From Azospirillum sp. OGB3 (GTDB taxonomy: Bacteria; Pseudomonadota; Alphaproteobacteria; Azospirillales; Azospirillaceae): a stretch of 64,000 nucleotides of DNA. The stretch spans positions 62,001-126,000 of the forward strand of contig NZ_JACHYN010000004.1 of assembly GCF_014192915.1 (NCBI RefSeq), in the 5' to 3' direction. The notes under the pieces were generated by a model. It saw only the letters and a program-made list of their open reading frames with translations, did no database searches and was not told the origin of the DNA. Below, piece after piece: positions 55,153-64,000 of this stretch. Position 1 is the stretch's first letter. The number at the start of each line of letters is the position of its first letter. The position numbers were made by a program, and so were the translations under genes.

Positions 55153-56365
55153 CGGCAGCGCCTCATTCCCCATGGAAGAGTCCCGGCTGCACCCGCTCGA
55201 CCTCCGGCACGTCGTGATCCAGCCGGCCATCGCCCATCCCTCCTCGGCGAACGGGCTGCACAATGTGGTGCGCAGCCTGATCGCCGAGCAGCGCGCCATG
55301 GGGGACGAGGCGCGCCTGTGCCTGTTCTCCGACGACCCGGACGCCCTGACCGGCATCCCGGCGGACTGCCCGGCGCAGCGCTTCCCCCTTGGCGGGCCGC
55401 GGCTGTCCGGACGGTCGCTGACCATCGCGGAGGCGACTCTCGACCGCCTGCTCGACGGCGCGGGACCAGACACGGTGGTGCACATCCATGGCGCGGTGAA
55501 GCCGCTGTTCGCGGCTCTCGCCCGCGGGCTGCACCGGCGCGGCATCGCCTATGGCGTGACGCTGCACGGCCAGTGCTCCCACATCTACGACATCGCGGGC
55601 CGGGTGCGCCGCCACCTGCCCGCCGCGTGGCTGCGCGTGTTCGATGGCCCGGCCTTCGCCCGCGCCCGCTTCGTCCACGCCATCACCGAGGAGGAGGCCG
55701 CCATCGTCCGGCGGGTGGCCCCCACCGCCGCCGTCCGCCTGCTGCCCAACACCACCTGGTCGGCGCGGCGCGGCGGGCTTCCCGCAGCCGTTTCGCGCGC
55801 CGCGCCGGACGGCAACCGGCTGACCTTCGGCTATTGCGCGCGCTACGAGATCGACCACAAGGGCGTGGACCTGCTGATCGACGGCTTCGCCGCCTACCGC
55901 CGCGCCGGCGGGCGCGGGGTGCTGGAACTGGTGGGGTCCGGCCCCGCCCGCGCCGAGCTGGAGCGGCGGGCCAATGCGCACGGCCTCGGCACCCTCATCC
56001 GCATCCACGGCCCGGTCTTCGGGGCGGAGAAGGCGGCGATGATGGCCGGCTGGCACTATTTCGCCCTGACCTCGCGCTACGACGTGATGCCGACCGGCTG
56101 CCTGGAAGCCGCCCTGTCCGGCCTGCCGCTGATCGTGACGCGGGAGACCGGCCTCGTCCCCTATGTGGAGGGCCACGGCGCCGGCTTCGGCGTGTCGGCC
56201 CTGACGGTGGAGGCGGTGGCCGACGCGCTGGCGCGCGCCGAGCGGACCGGCCCCGGCGTCTGGCAGACCATGGCGGCCAACGCCCACCGCATGGTGGTGG
56301 CGATCGGCGATTGGGGTTGGATCGCCGCCCGGCTGCGCGCCGCCGCCTACGGGCGCCCGTCATGA
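55139..56365 (+). CDS. Glycosyltransferase, GT4 family
   Basis: A 408-residue GT-B glycosyltransferase. The N-terminal half has GLHNVVRSLIAEQRAMGDEA and HIHGAVKPLFAALARGL; the donor site region is SRYDVMPTGCLEAALSGLPL. ATG 55139 has GAGGA and lies inside the end of the flippase gene. It should add one sugar to the EPS repeat. Confidence 0.9.
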   Translation: MSPADGSASFPMEESRLHPLDLRHVVIQPAIAHPSSANGLHNVVRSLIAEQRAMGDEARLCLFSDDPDALTGIPADCPAQRFPLGGPRLSGRSLTIAEATLDRLLDGAGPDTVVHIHGAVKPLFAALARGLHRRGIAYGVTLHGQCSHIYDIAGRVRRHLPAAWLRVFDGPAFARARFVHAITEEEAAIVRRVAPTAAVRLLPNTTWSARRGGLPAAVSRAAPDGNRLTFGYCARYEIDHKGVDLLIDGFAAYRRAGGRGVLELVGSGPARAELERRANAHGLGTLIRIHGPVFGAEKAAMMAGWHYFALTSRYDVMPTGCLEAALSGLPLIVTRETGLVPYVEGHGAGFGVSALTVEAVADALARAERTGPGVWQTMAANAHRMVVAIGDWGWIAARLRAAAYGRPS

Positions 56366-57717
56366 GCGCCGTCCTCGCCACGCCGAAACGCAGCCGGACC
56401 CGCGCGGCGGACCATTACCTGACCTTCCTGATGATCGTCCTGCTGGGCTACTCGCTGGCCGGGCGCGGCTTCGCCTACATCGGGGCGCCGCCGCTGTTCA
56501 TCGGGGAGGTGCTGCTGCTCTCCGGCCTGCTGGTCATGCTGCGCACCGGCGGGATCTTCGCCACGGTGTCCAGCTTGCCTGGAACGCTGCTGGCGATCCT
56601 GATCGTCTGGGTGCTGGCGCGCACGCTGCCCTTCCTGGGCACCTACAGCTTCGACGCGCTGCGCGACAGCGTGATCGTGATGTACGGGCTGCTCGCCTTC
56701 GTCGTCATCGCCCTTCTCTACGACGAGCCGGATCGGCTGCGCCGCCTCGTGCTGGCCTATGGCGGCTTCGCGGTGTTCTTCGTCACGGTCATGCCGGTCG
56801 TCTACCCGCTGTTCCAGCTTCTGAACGCGCAGATCCCCACCTGGCCGCGCTATGGCGTCCCCTTCATCAGCCTGCGCCCCGGCGAGGTCGGCGTGCATTT
56901 CGCGGGCGTCGCCCTGTTCGTGCTGCTGGGCTTCCGCCGGCTGAACCCGCTGCATCTGGCGATGCTGGTGTTCGGCATGGCGCTGGTCGCCGCGCACAGC
57001 CGCGGCGGCATGCTCGCCATCGTCGTGCCGCTGGCCATCGCGCTGGCGCTGGTGCCGCGCAGCCGGCAGCTCGCCCCGCTGCTCGGCATCGCCGCGGTCA
57101 CCGTCATCGTGGCGCTGGTACTGAACCTGGAGATCGAGGTCTCTTCGCGCAAACTGTCGGTCGACCAGCTCGTCACCAACGTGATGAGCATCCTGGGAAC
57201 CACCGACACCGCCACGCTCGACGGCACCAAGCAGTGGCGCATCATGTGGTGGGACAAGATCATCGGCTACACCGTGCAGGGCGACCATTTCTGGGACGGC
57301 AAGGGCTTCGGCATCAATCTGGCCGACGACGACGGGTTCCAGGTGGTCGATGCGGAGGACGGGCAAGTGCTGCGCAGCCCGCACAACGCCCACATGACGA
57401 TCCTCGCCCGCGCCGGGGTGCCCGGCTTCGTTCTGTGGGCGGCGCTGCTGGGAAGCTGGTCGGTCTTCATGATGCGCGCCTTCCTGCTGGCCCGCCGCAA
57501 CGGCGACCGCGCCTGGGCCCGGCTGTTCGTCTTCCTCTTCTGCTACTGGCTGTCCATCGTCATCAACGCCTCCTTCGACGTGACGCTGGAGGGGCCGATG
57601 CTGGGCATCTGGTTCTGGGTGCTGTTCGGCGTCGGCATCGCCGCCGGGCTGATCTACCGCAACGAACTCGAAAACCGGTCCCCGCTGCCGCATCGATTGA
57701 GGGAGGATGGACGATGA
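56362..57717 (+). CDS. O-antigen ligase/polymerase family, Wzy-like
   Basis: A 451-residue membrane protein with ten to twelve segments, a large periplasmic loop (about residues 255-345, LEIEVSSRKLSVDQLVTNVM onwards) and the motif AHSRGGMLAIV, typical of the Wzy_C/O-antigen ligase superfamily. It most likely polymerises repeat units at the periplasmic face. Four-base overlaps join it to both neighbouring glycosyltransferases. Confidence 0.85.
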   Translation: MSAVLATPKRSRTRAADHYLTFLMIVLLGYSLAGRGFAYIGAPPLFIGEVLLLSGLLVMLRTGGIFATVSSLPGTLLAILIVWVLARTLPFLGTYSFDALRDSVIVMYGLLAFVVIALLYDEPDRLRRLVLAYGGFAVFFVTVMPVVYPLFQLLNAQIPTWPRYGVPFISLRPGEVGVHFAGVALFVLLGFRRLNPLHLAMLVFGMALVAAHSRGGMLAIVVPLAIALALVPRSRQLAPLLGIAAVTVIVALVLNLEIEVSSRKLSVDQLVTNVMSILGTTDTATLDGTKQWRIMWWDKIIGYTVQGDHFWDGKGFGINLADDDGFQVVDAEDGQVLRSPHNAHMTILARAGVPGFVLWAALLGSWSVFMMRAFLLARRNGDRAWARLFVFLFCYWLSIVINASFDVTLEGPMLGIWFWVLFGVGIAAGLIYRNELENRSPLPHRLREDGR

Positions 57718-58979
57718 GCAAACCCTTCGCCGACGGGTCCGCCAACGCCGGAAAATCGGTTCTTCTGGTGGCCTTCGCCTGCGAGCCGGACAGCGGGTCG
57801 GAATCCGCCAACGGCTGGAACTGGGGCGAGGGGCTGAAGCGCTCGGGCTGCCGCGTGACGGTGGTGACGCAGGGGCGCCTGCGCCCGAAGATCCTGGGCA
57901 AGATCGAACGCGGCGAGACCGCCTTCGAACCGGACGACTTCGTGTACATCGACCGCCCCGACACCATGGCGCACCACGACAGCAAGACGCGGTTCCAGCT
58001 GTCCTACATCGCGTGGCAATGGCGCTGCCGGGCGGTGGTGAAGGAGCTGGTGCGCCGGCAGCCCTTCGACATCATCCACAACGTGACCATCGGCGGCATC
58101 CGTTTTCCCGCATTCTGCGGCGGGCTGGCGCCCCTGTCGGTGATCGGCCCGGTCGGCGGCGGGGAGCGGGCGCCCTGGCCGCTGATCCGCCCGCTGGGCT
58201 GGAAGGCCATCGCGACGGAGCTGGTCCGCGACGCCGCCATCGCCATGACGCGCATCGATCCCTTCCTGCGCCTGACCTACCGGCGCTACAACCTGATCTA
58301 TGTGAAGACACATGAAAGCCGCCATGTCCTGCCCGCCGGGGACCGCCACAAGGCGCGCCAGCATTTCGGCTGCTCCCTCCCGCCCGAGCGTTTCGTGCCG
58401 ATGAAGACCGAAACCGGCGGCGATGCCGGCGCGCCGCTGAAGCTGCGCTTCTCGGGCCGCTTCCTGTATTGGAAGGGGGGCCACTACGCGCTGACCGCGC
58501 TGGCCAAGGCGCTGGAGAAGGGGGCGCGGGCACGCCTCCAGATGATCGGCAGCGGTCCGCAGTCGGAGGAATGGAAGACTCTCGCCGACCGGCTGGGCAT
58601 CGCCGAACATGTCGACTTCATCGAGTGGCTGTCCCATCCCGACTATATGGAGGTGCTGCGAAGCTCCGACGCGCTGCTGTTTCCCAGCCTGCACGATTCC
58701 GCCGCCAACGTCATCATGGAGGCGCTGGCCAACGCGCAGCCGGTGATCTGCCTCGATCTCGGCGGGTCGGGGATCATGATCGATTCCTCCTGCGGCTTCG
58801 CCGTTCCCTGCCGCGGGCGCGCCGCGGCGGAGGTGATCGACGGGCTGGCCGACGCCATCGTGACGCTGGACCGCGACCGCCCCCGCCTGCGCGCCATGAG
58901 CCGCGCCGCCCACGCGCGGGCCCAGGATTTCGCGAGCTGCCGCATCACGCCGGACCTCTACACGCCGGCGCCGGCATGA
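57714..58979 (+). CDS. Glycosyltransferase, GT4 family
   Basis: A 421-residue GT-B enzyme. ACEPDSGSESANGWNWGEGL near the N-terminus is characteristic of a GT4 subgroup; the donor site reads FPSLHDSAANVIMEALANAQ with the key glutamate. It is last in the plus-strand EPS arm, overlapping the polymerase stop by four bases. With the initiating enzyme, the WecG-type enzyme and the two other GT4 enzymes it makes five visible sugar transferases, which would fit a repeat of about five sugars if each acts once. Confidence 0.9.
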   Translation: MSKPFADGSANAGKSVLLVAFACEPDSGSESANGWNWGEGLKRSGCRVTVVTQGRLRPKILGKIERGETAFEPDDFVYIDRPDTMAHHDSKTRFQLSYIAWQWRCRAVVKELVRRQPFDIIHNVTIGGIRFPAFCGGLAPLSVIGPVGGGERAPWPLIRPLGWKAIATELVRDAAIAMTRIDPFLRLTYRRYNLIYVKTHESRHVLPAGDRHKARQHFGCSLPPERFVPMKTETGGDAGAPLKLRFSGRFLYWKGGHYALTALAKALEKGARARLQMIGSGPQSEEWKTLADRLGIAEHVDFIEWLSHPDYMEVLRSSDALLFPSLHDSAANVIMEALANAQPVICLDLGGSGIMIDSSCGFAVPCRGRAAAEVIDGLADAIVTLDRDRPRLRAMSRAAHARAQDFASCRITPDLYTPAPA

Positions 58980-58980
58980 G

Positions 58981-59007
58981 AAAAGGGCGGGCGCGCGGCA
59001 CCCGCCC
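58981..59007 (-). terminator. Terminator for the large beta-helix gene
   Basis: GGGCGGG (58985-58991) pairs with CCCGCCC (59001-59007) across nine bases. Read on the minus strand the stem is followed by TTTT (58984-58981). It sits between convergent genes and may also slow the plus-strand transcript. Confidence 0.75.
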
Positions 59008-59034
59008 TCACCCCCTGCGTCAGCCGAAGCCGCG

Positions 59035-61842
59035 TTAGGCCGCGTGGCTCAGCAGCGACGGGTCGACGTGGTCGAACAGCGGGTCATAGCCGGCATCAAC
59101 GGGCATGGCCCCGTACAGGCTGTTTGCCGCCACCACCACGTCGGCCACGGCCGCCGGAGCGGCGGCGGCCGCCTGCTGGGCCGCGACGTGGCTCCACACG
59201 CTGTCCGTCCCGGCGTCGAGCGCCAGCGCCGTGGCCTCGCCGACCGGGGTGGCCGAGGGGAAGAAGCTCTTGTCGGCGTCGACCACCAGCGTGCCGTTCC
59301 ACCACAGGCCGGACTGCCCCTTCACCACGTCCTTGCCGTCGAGCGCGCCCTTGTCGTAGGTGACGCTGCCGTCGGTGGGCAGGACGGACTTGCCGTTGAT
59401 CGTGACCTTGTTGACGAACAGGCTGCGGTCCTGCCCGTTCACTACGGCGTCGTTGTCGTACTGGATCTGCACCTTGTGCGCCTGGTCGGCGCTCAGGCTG
59501 GTGGTGAAGCTGTAGTCCTTGGCCGAGGTCCCGGCCACGCCCTCCCCGACCTTCTGGCCGTCCACCAGCAGGTTGAAGTGGGCGTTCACCCCGCCGGCCG
59601 CCGCGCCGGAGGCGTTGACGGTGATCGTCGTCGTGCTGGGACCGCTCTGCGGCAGCGAGCCGCCCGCGGGGAACTCCTTGGCGGGAGCGTCGACCACCAG
59701 CGTGCCGCCCCACCACATCGACGACTGGCCCTTGACCACGTCCTTTCCGTCGAGCGCGCCCTTGTCGTAGCTGACGATGCCGTCGGTCGGGTTGTGGGCG
59801 GTGCCGTTGATGGTGACCTTGTTGACGAACAGGTTGCGGTCCTGCCCGTTCACGAAGCCGTCGTTGTCATACTGGATCTGCACCTTGTGCGGCTGCCCGG
59901 CGGTCAGCGTGGTGGTGAAGTTGTAGTCCTTCGCCGCCGTGCCCACCGTGGCGTCGCCGATGGCCTTGCCGTCCACCAGCACCTTGAAATGCGCGTTCAC
60001 CCCGCCCGCGGCGGCGCCGGAGGCGTTGACCTTGATCGTCGTGACGCTGGCCGTGGGGGTCGTCGGAACGGTGGTCGTGGTGTCCACCGCGAAGCCGGTG
60101 GAGGCCCCCGCCTTGCCCGCGTTGCCGGCGAGGTCGGCGTAGCTTCCGGCCTTCACCGCCACGTTGGCGTCGGTGATCTTCGTGTTGGTCGAGGGCGTGA
60201 AGACGGCGGTGTAGGTGGAGGCGTCCACTGTCTTGAAGCCGCTCAGCGTGCCGCCCTTCACCGTGGTGTCGGCCAGCGCGAAGTCCTTCACCGCCTCGCT
60301 GAAGGCGAAGGTGACGAGCGGCGCCTCGCCCTTGGTCACGTTGGTGTCGGCGATGCTCACCTTGACCGTGGGCGGCGTGGTGTCGGTCGGGGTGGGGGCC
60401 GGCGGGGCGGTGGGGGTGACCGTCGTCCAGCCGGCGGTCGAGGGATAGGCCTGGGACAGGGTCGAATGCTCGTCCTGCGTGGTCGCGTTCATGTAGGCGG
60501 ACCAGCTGTCGCCTTCCGGGAAGTCGCCCCAGCGCCAGCGGTCGCCGTCCGGCATGTAGTAGGTGTTGTTGTCCCACACGTTGCCGCCGTTCAGCATGCC
60601 GGCCTCGTTGTGGTCGGCGACGCCGCCCGACTGGCCGTTGCCGTCCTTGGAAACGATGATGTTGTCGTGGACTTTGTTGTTGGTCGTTTTCCAGGTCCCG
60701 AACTCGCCTTCACCGCGGTCCTGCTGGATCATCACGATGCCGTTGGCGCCCTTGACCCCGGTGATGTCGATCTTGTTGCCGTAGGCCTCGACGTTCTGCG
60801 AGTTCTGGATCTGGATCGACCCGCCCCACAGCCAGCCCTCGGCCTGCGGCTTGGCGCCGTTGCCAACCATCACGTTGTTGCGGATGATGGCGTCGTAGCT
60901 GATCTCGTGGGTGATGCCGCCGCCGCTGTTGTTCACGAGCACGTTGTTCTCGTACAGCGTCCCGACATTGTCGATGTCGGTCCACAGGCCGAAACCGGTG
61001 TTGTCGTGGGAGTAGTTGCCGCGGACCACCAGATCGGTGGTGTAGGCGAACTTGGTGCCGCCGCCTTCCCAGAACACGTCGATGCCCGACCAGGCGCCGT
61101 TGCGCGCGATCTCGTTGCCTTCGACCAGGATCTTGGCGCCGGCGCCGCCCAAGCCCATCTCGCCGTTGTCGTGGACGTAGTTGCCGATGAACTTGCTGCC
61201 GTCCTGCGCCGTGGCGCCGACCGCGTAGTTCAGCCGCAGCTCGTTGTCCTGGATGGTCCAGTTGACGTCGCCCTGGATGGCGCCTTCCTGCGCCGGCGGG
61301 GCGTATTTCTCGATGACGAGGTTCTTGACCGTCACGCCCTTCGCGGAGCCGCCGAAGGCGTGGGCGGTCGTCCCGGCCTCCACCTTGTGCCCCGCCGGGT
61401 TGTCGCCCAGGTAGATCTTGTCGGCGTTGTAGTCGAAGTAGAAGGTTCCCGCCTTCAGCTTCGACAGAGCGTCCACCGGCGTCAGCGGCTTGTCGTCGAC
61501 ATAGACGGTTTCCGGATAGCCGGCGCGCATCGCGCCGGGCGTCGCCTCGTCCGTCGCGCGGCGCTCGCCCTGCTGGGTCTGCCCACCGACCACCCAGCGC
61601 CCGGCGCTGTCCTGGGTGAAGCCGGTCAGCAGCTTCGACCCGTTCAGCACGGCGCCCTCGGCCCCGATGAAGGTCTGGTTGTCCTTGGGCGTGATCGACT
61701 GGAGACGGTACTCGCCCGGCTGCAACCAGAAGGTCGCGCCAGCGGGAGCGTTATTGACGATGGACTGGATGTTGGCGCCGGGTGCTATGACGATCGCACC
61801 AGCGGGGGCTGTCAGCGTCTTCGGTCCGTACAGGTTAGCCAT
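59035..61842 (-). CDS. Large parallel beta-helix protein with Ig-like and two CBM60-like modules
   Basis: A 935-residue protein without a Sec signal peptide. Residues 20-480 form a right-handed beta-helix (NIQSIVNNAPAGATFWLQPG start, repeated GN/DN turns such as YVHDNGEMGLGG and ITHEISYDAIIRNN). Residues about 495-590 are an Ig-like bacterial domain (DTTPPTVKVSIADTNVTKGE). Two modules follow (about 600-720 and 736-860) that resemble Ca-dependent, xylan-binding CBM60 domains. The tail is Ala/Asp-rich and ends DPSLLSHAA, as in some type I secretion substrates. The beta-helix is paralogous to the secreted protein at 33371. A role as extracellular polysaccharide lyase, epimerase or adhesin is inferred. 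No type I exporter is in the window. Confidence 0.82.
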   Translation of the reverse strand: MANLYGPKTLTAPAGAIVIAPGANIQSIVNNAPAGATFWLQPGEYRLQSITPKDNQTFIGAEGAVLNGSKLLTGFTQDSAGRWVVGGQTQQGERRATDEATPGAMRAGYPETVYVDDKPLTPVDALSKLKAGTFYFDYNADKIYLGDNPAGHKVEAGTTAHAFGGSAKGVTVKNLVIEKYAPPAQEGAIQGDVNWTIQDNELRLNYAVGATAQDGSKFIGNYVHDNGEMGLGGAGAKILVEGNEIARNGAWSGIDVFWEGGGTKFAYTTDLVVRGNYSHDNTGFGLWTDIDNVGTLYENNVLVNNSGGGITHEISYDAIIRNNVMVGNGAKPQAEGWLWGGSIQIQNSQNVEAYGNKIDITGVKGANGIVMIQQDRGEGEFGTWKTTNNKVHDNIIVSKDGNGQSGGVADHNEAGMLNGGNVWDNNTYYMPDGDRWRWGDFPEGDSWSAYMNATTQDEHSTLSQAYPSTAGWTTVTPTAPPAPTPTDTTPPTVKVSIADTNVTKGEAPLVTFAFSEAVKDFALADTTVKGGTLSGFKTVDASTYTAVFTPSTNTKITDANVAVKAGSYADLAGNAGKAGASTGFAVDTTTTVPTTPTASVTTIKVNASGAAAGGVNAHFKVLVDGKAIGDATVGTAAKDYNFTTTLTAGQPHKVQIQYDNDGFVNGQDRNLFVNKVTINGTAHNPTDGIVSYDKGALDGKDVVKGQSSMWWGGTLVVDAPAKEFPAGGSLPQSGPSTTTITVNASGAAAGGVNAHFNLLVDGQKVGEGVAGTSAKDYSFTTSLSADQAHKVQIQYDNDAVVNGQDRSLFVNKVTINGKSVLPTDGSVTYDKGALDGKDVVKGQSGLWWNGTLVVDADKSFFPSATPVGEATALALDAGTDSVWSHVAAQQAAAAAPAAVADVVVAANSLYGAMPVDAGYDPLFDHVDPSLLSHAA
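59263..60044 (-). repeat. Tandem duplication of the CBM60-like module
   Basis: Two copies of about 120 residues (first near 60044-59683, second near 59637-59263) align without gaps. By eye 91 of 119 residues are identical. Both start with NASGAAAGGVNAHF and end with KDVVKGQS, then WW and GTLVVDA. Confidence 0.8.
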
Positions 61843-62162
61843 TTGTCAATGCTCTCTTAAGATGTTGTATTCTGGTATGAGTTCGTCGGCGTTTTCGCCC
61901 TTTGGCATATGCCCCTACTACCAATTCGAGGAATGTTCCTGGCGGGGCATTTTTGTGAGATTCCCGGAATCTTTTGCAAAGACTCTGGGAAGTCTTTGTT
62001 TTTCAAAAAGGAATCTTTCGTCTATCAAAGACCGGGGAAGAGAATGGGAATTTTTGCTTGCCGCCTCTTGCAGGCGCGCAGGCGTTGCGCCGTGTCATCC
62101 ACCGGATGACGGCACGAGCCCCTTAGGGACATCAGGAATGGGGCTTCGAAAACGCGGAAGGA
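61843..62162. other. 320-bp AT-rich upstream region of the large beta-helix gene
   Basis: It contains two inverted repeats: GATTCC-c-GGAATC at 61959-61971 and AAAGACT-ctggga-AGTCTTT at 61978-61997. Both lie upstream of the minus-strand beta-helix gene (start 61842), where regulator binding is expected, and downstream of the LysR gene. The composition is unlike the flanking genes. No reading frame is convincing. Confidence 0.55.
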
Positions 62163-63182
62163 TCAGTCGCCGCCGAACTGGCGGTCGATCCACTCGCTCA
62201 CCGCCGCCGGATCGAAGCGGAGGTCGAGCGGGATGCCGGCGATGGCGGCGCGGCAATGCTCGATGAAGGCGCGCTCCGCCCGGTTCATCTTCGAGGCGGG
62301 GTTCCACAGCAGGTGGATGTCCACCGGCGCCACCCCCTCCTCCGGCGGCAGCGGCCAGAGCAGGCCGTCGCGCACGTCGCGCTCCGCCACATGGCGGGGC
62401 AGCGGCCCGATGCCCAGCCCGACGGAGATCATCCGCCGCACCTCGTCCAGATTGACCGAGGCGCCGACGATCCGGCTCTCGATCCCCTCCTGCGCGCGGA
62501 AAACGGCCAGCGGTGACAGCACCCCGCCGATCTGGTCGGAGGTGAAGGAGACGAACCCCTCGCTGCGCAGATCGCCCAGCGTCAGGCCGGTGCGGCCGAA
62601 CAGATGGTGCTGCGGCCCGCAGTAGAGGCGGTAGATCTGGCGGGCGAACAGCGCGTGCTCGACCAGCGGCGGCGGCTCCCGCATCAGGCAGAGGCCGAGC
62701 GAGCCGGTCTTCTGCTGGATCGCCATGTGGACGTCGGCGCTCGCCATCACGTCCAGCCGAAAGGTCACCTGCGGGTGGGTGGCGTGGAAGCGCTCCAGCA
62801 GGGCGTCGAACAGCAGCGACTGGATCCGGCTGGCCAGCAGGATTCGGATGTGGCCGGAAATCTCCTCGCGGATGTCGCGCATCAGAACGGCGAAGCGGGA
62901 GATGTTGCCGTAGATCTCCAGCACCTCGGCGTAGATGATCTCGCCCGCCTCGGTTACCCGGAAGCGGCCCTGCCCGCGCTCGATCAGGCTGCGGCCCATC
63001 TGGTCCTCCAGCCGCTTCAGGGCCTGGGACACCGCCGGTTGGGTCAGCCCGAGACGCTGCGCCGCGCGGGTCAGCCCCTGCTCCTGCACGATCACCATGA
63101 AGGTGCGCAGCAGGTTCCAGTCCAGCTGGTGGCCGAGCCGCTCCAGGTCGCGCGCCGTCATCGGGGGAAAACCCATCGCCAT
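62163..63182 (-). CDS. LysR-family transcriptional regulator
   Basis: A 339-residue regulator, slightly longer than usual. The N-terminal helix-turn-helix (LLRTFMVIVQEQGLTRAAQR, then LGLTQPAVSQALKRLEDQMG) is complete; residues about 105-315 form the periplasmic-binding-like effector domain. ATG 63182 follows AGGA; ATGs at 63176 and 63161 are in frame. It is divergent from the M20-family enzyme at 63398, the probable target. Autoregulation through the shared 215-bp region is likely for this family. Confidence 0.92.
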   Translation of the reverse strand: MAMGFPPMTARDLERLGHQLDWNLLRTFMVIVQEQGLTRAAQRLGLTQPAVSQALKRLEDQMGRSLIERGQGRFRVTEAGEIIYAEVLEIYGNISRFAVLMRDIREEISGHIRILLASRIQSLLFDALLERFHATHPQVTFRLDVMASADVHMAIQQKTGSLGLCLMREPPPLVEHALFARQIYRLYCGPQHHLFGRTGLTLGDLRSEGFVSFTSDQIGGVLSPLAVFRAQEGIESRIVGASVNLDEVRRMISVGLGIGPLPRHVAERDVRDGLLWPLPPEEGVAPVDIHLLWNPASKMNRAERAFIEHCRAAIAGIPLDLRFDPAAVSEWIDRQFGGD

Positions 63183-63318
63183 AAATCCTGCTTATGTCGG
63201 CAATGAGGATTATCGATTTGGCGGAGGATGAGAAGCTGAATTGTAATACGCCGGTCGTCAGCGGTCGACCCCCGGCGGCGCCCAACCGGGCAAAACCAGG
63301 GTCATAGTCCGAAAGTCG

Positions 63319-63347
63319 AAATCACCCCGGTTTCTTCCCGGTGATTT
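63319..63347. promoter_or_regulatory. Dyad in the LysR-M20 intergenic region
   Basis: AAATCACC and GGTGATTT are perfect inverted repeats with a 13-base centre. The dyad lies 51 bases before the M20 start codon and is a candidate LysR site or leader hairpin. Confidence 0.5.
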
Positions 63348-63352
63348 GCTGA

Positions 63353-64000
<648 letters not shown>

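Noticed and set aside
59044..61860. A 938-codon open frame on the plus strand
   Set aside because: It mirrors the large beta-helix gene, which has clear domains. The plus-strand translation is Val/Gly/Arg-rich without domain features.

Overview
The window is high-GC alphaproteobacterial DNA, most likely from Azospirillum or a close Rhodospirillales relative. The pointers are the codon bias, the carbohydrate and N-heterocycle uptake repertoire, RNase J in place of a Gram-positive setting, and a large exopolysaccharide locus next to LuxR-type regulators. This assignment comes from gene content only. No rRNA, tRNA, CRISPR array, transposase, integrase or replication origin was seen. The left end cuts a GntR regulator and the right end cuts an M20-family deacylase.

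Region 1 (1-8.8 kb) is a catabolic operon. A divergent FCD-type GntR regulator faces a nitrate/taurine-type ABC importer (binding protein, permease, ATPase). The importer is followed by an amidohydrolase-family deaminase, an Asp/Glu-racemase-family protein with a single catalytic cysteine, a hydantoinase and an amidase. Together they look like a route for importing and opening a cyclic amide or N-heterocycle. Region 2 (8.8-14.2 kb) holds a tightly overlapping OpgC acyltransferase plus two SGNH proteins (one apparently catalytically dead) on the minus strand, and a TPR / glycosyltransferase-like / FkbM methyltransferase fusion on the plus strand. Region 3 (14.4-21.5 kb) is a polyamine-type ABC importer, 5-hydroxyisourate hydrolase, an MFS carrier and a second amidase.

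Region 4 (21.6-34.9 kb) is mixed: a hybrid histidine kinase, a small gene behind a heat-shock-like promoter, a patatin-like protein, a methyltransferase, two small proteins, RNase J, a BON-domain protein with RDYG repeats, a GH15 glucoamylase/trehalase-like enzyme and a secreted parallel beta-helix protein. Region 5 (35.2-38.9 kb) is a cluster of four related receiver-type proteins, three with LuxR DNA-binding domains; all four lack the phospho-acceptor aspartate.

Region 6 (39-61.8 kb) is a Wzx/Wzy-type exopolysaccharide locus. The minus-strand arm carries UDP-xylose synthase, the initiating polyprenyl-phosphate sugar transferase, three further epimerases, a WecG-type and a GT4 glycosyltransferase, and UDP-glucose dehydrogenase. 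The plus-strand arm carries the Wzc-like tyrosine kinase/co-polymerase, a MocA-epimerase fusion, flippase, GT4, polymerase/ligase and GT4. A large beta-helix protein with two CBM60-like modules closes the locus and is a paralogue of the secreted beta-helix protein at 33.4 kb. No Wza-type outer-membrane exporter was found. Region 7 (62.1-64 kb) is a LysR regulator divergent from the truncated M20 enzyme.

Small-scale structure links distant regions. A family of long intergenic palindromes sits at 5.7, 8.7 and 16.7 kb. An identical-arm hairpin lies between binding protein and permease genes in both ABC operons. A near-identical 21-nt motif lies upstream of both ABC operons.
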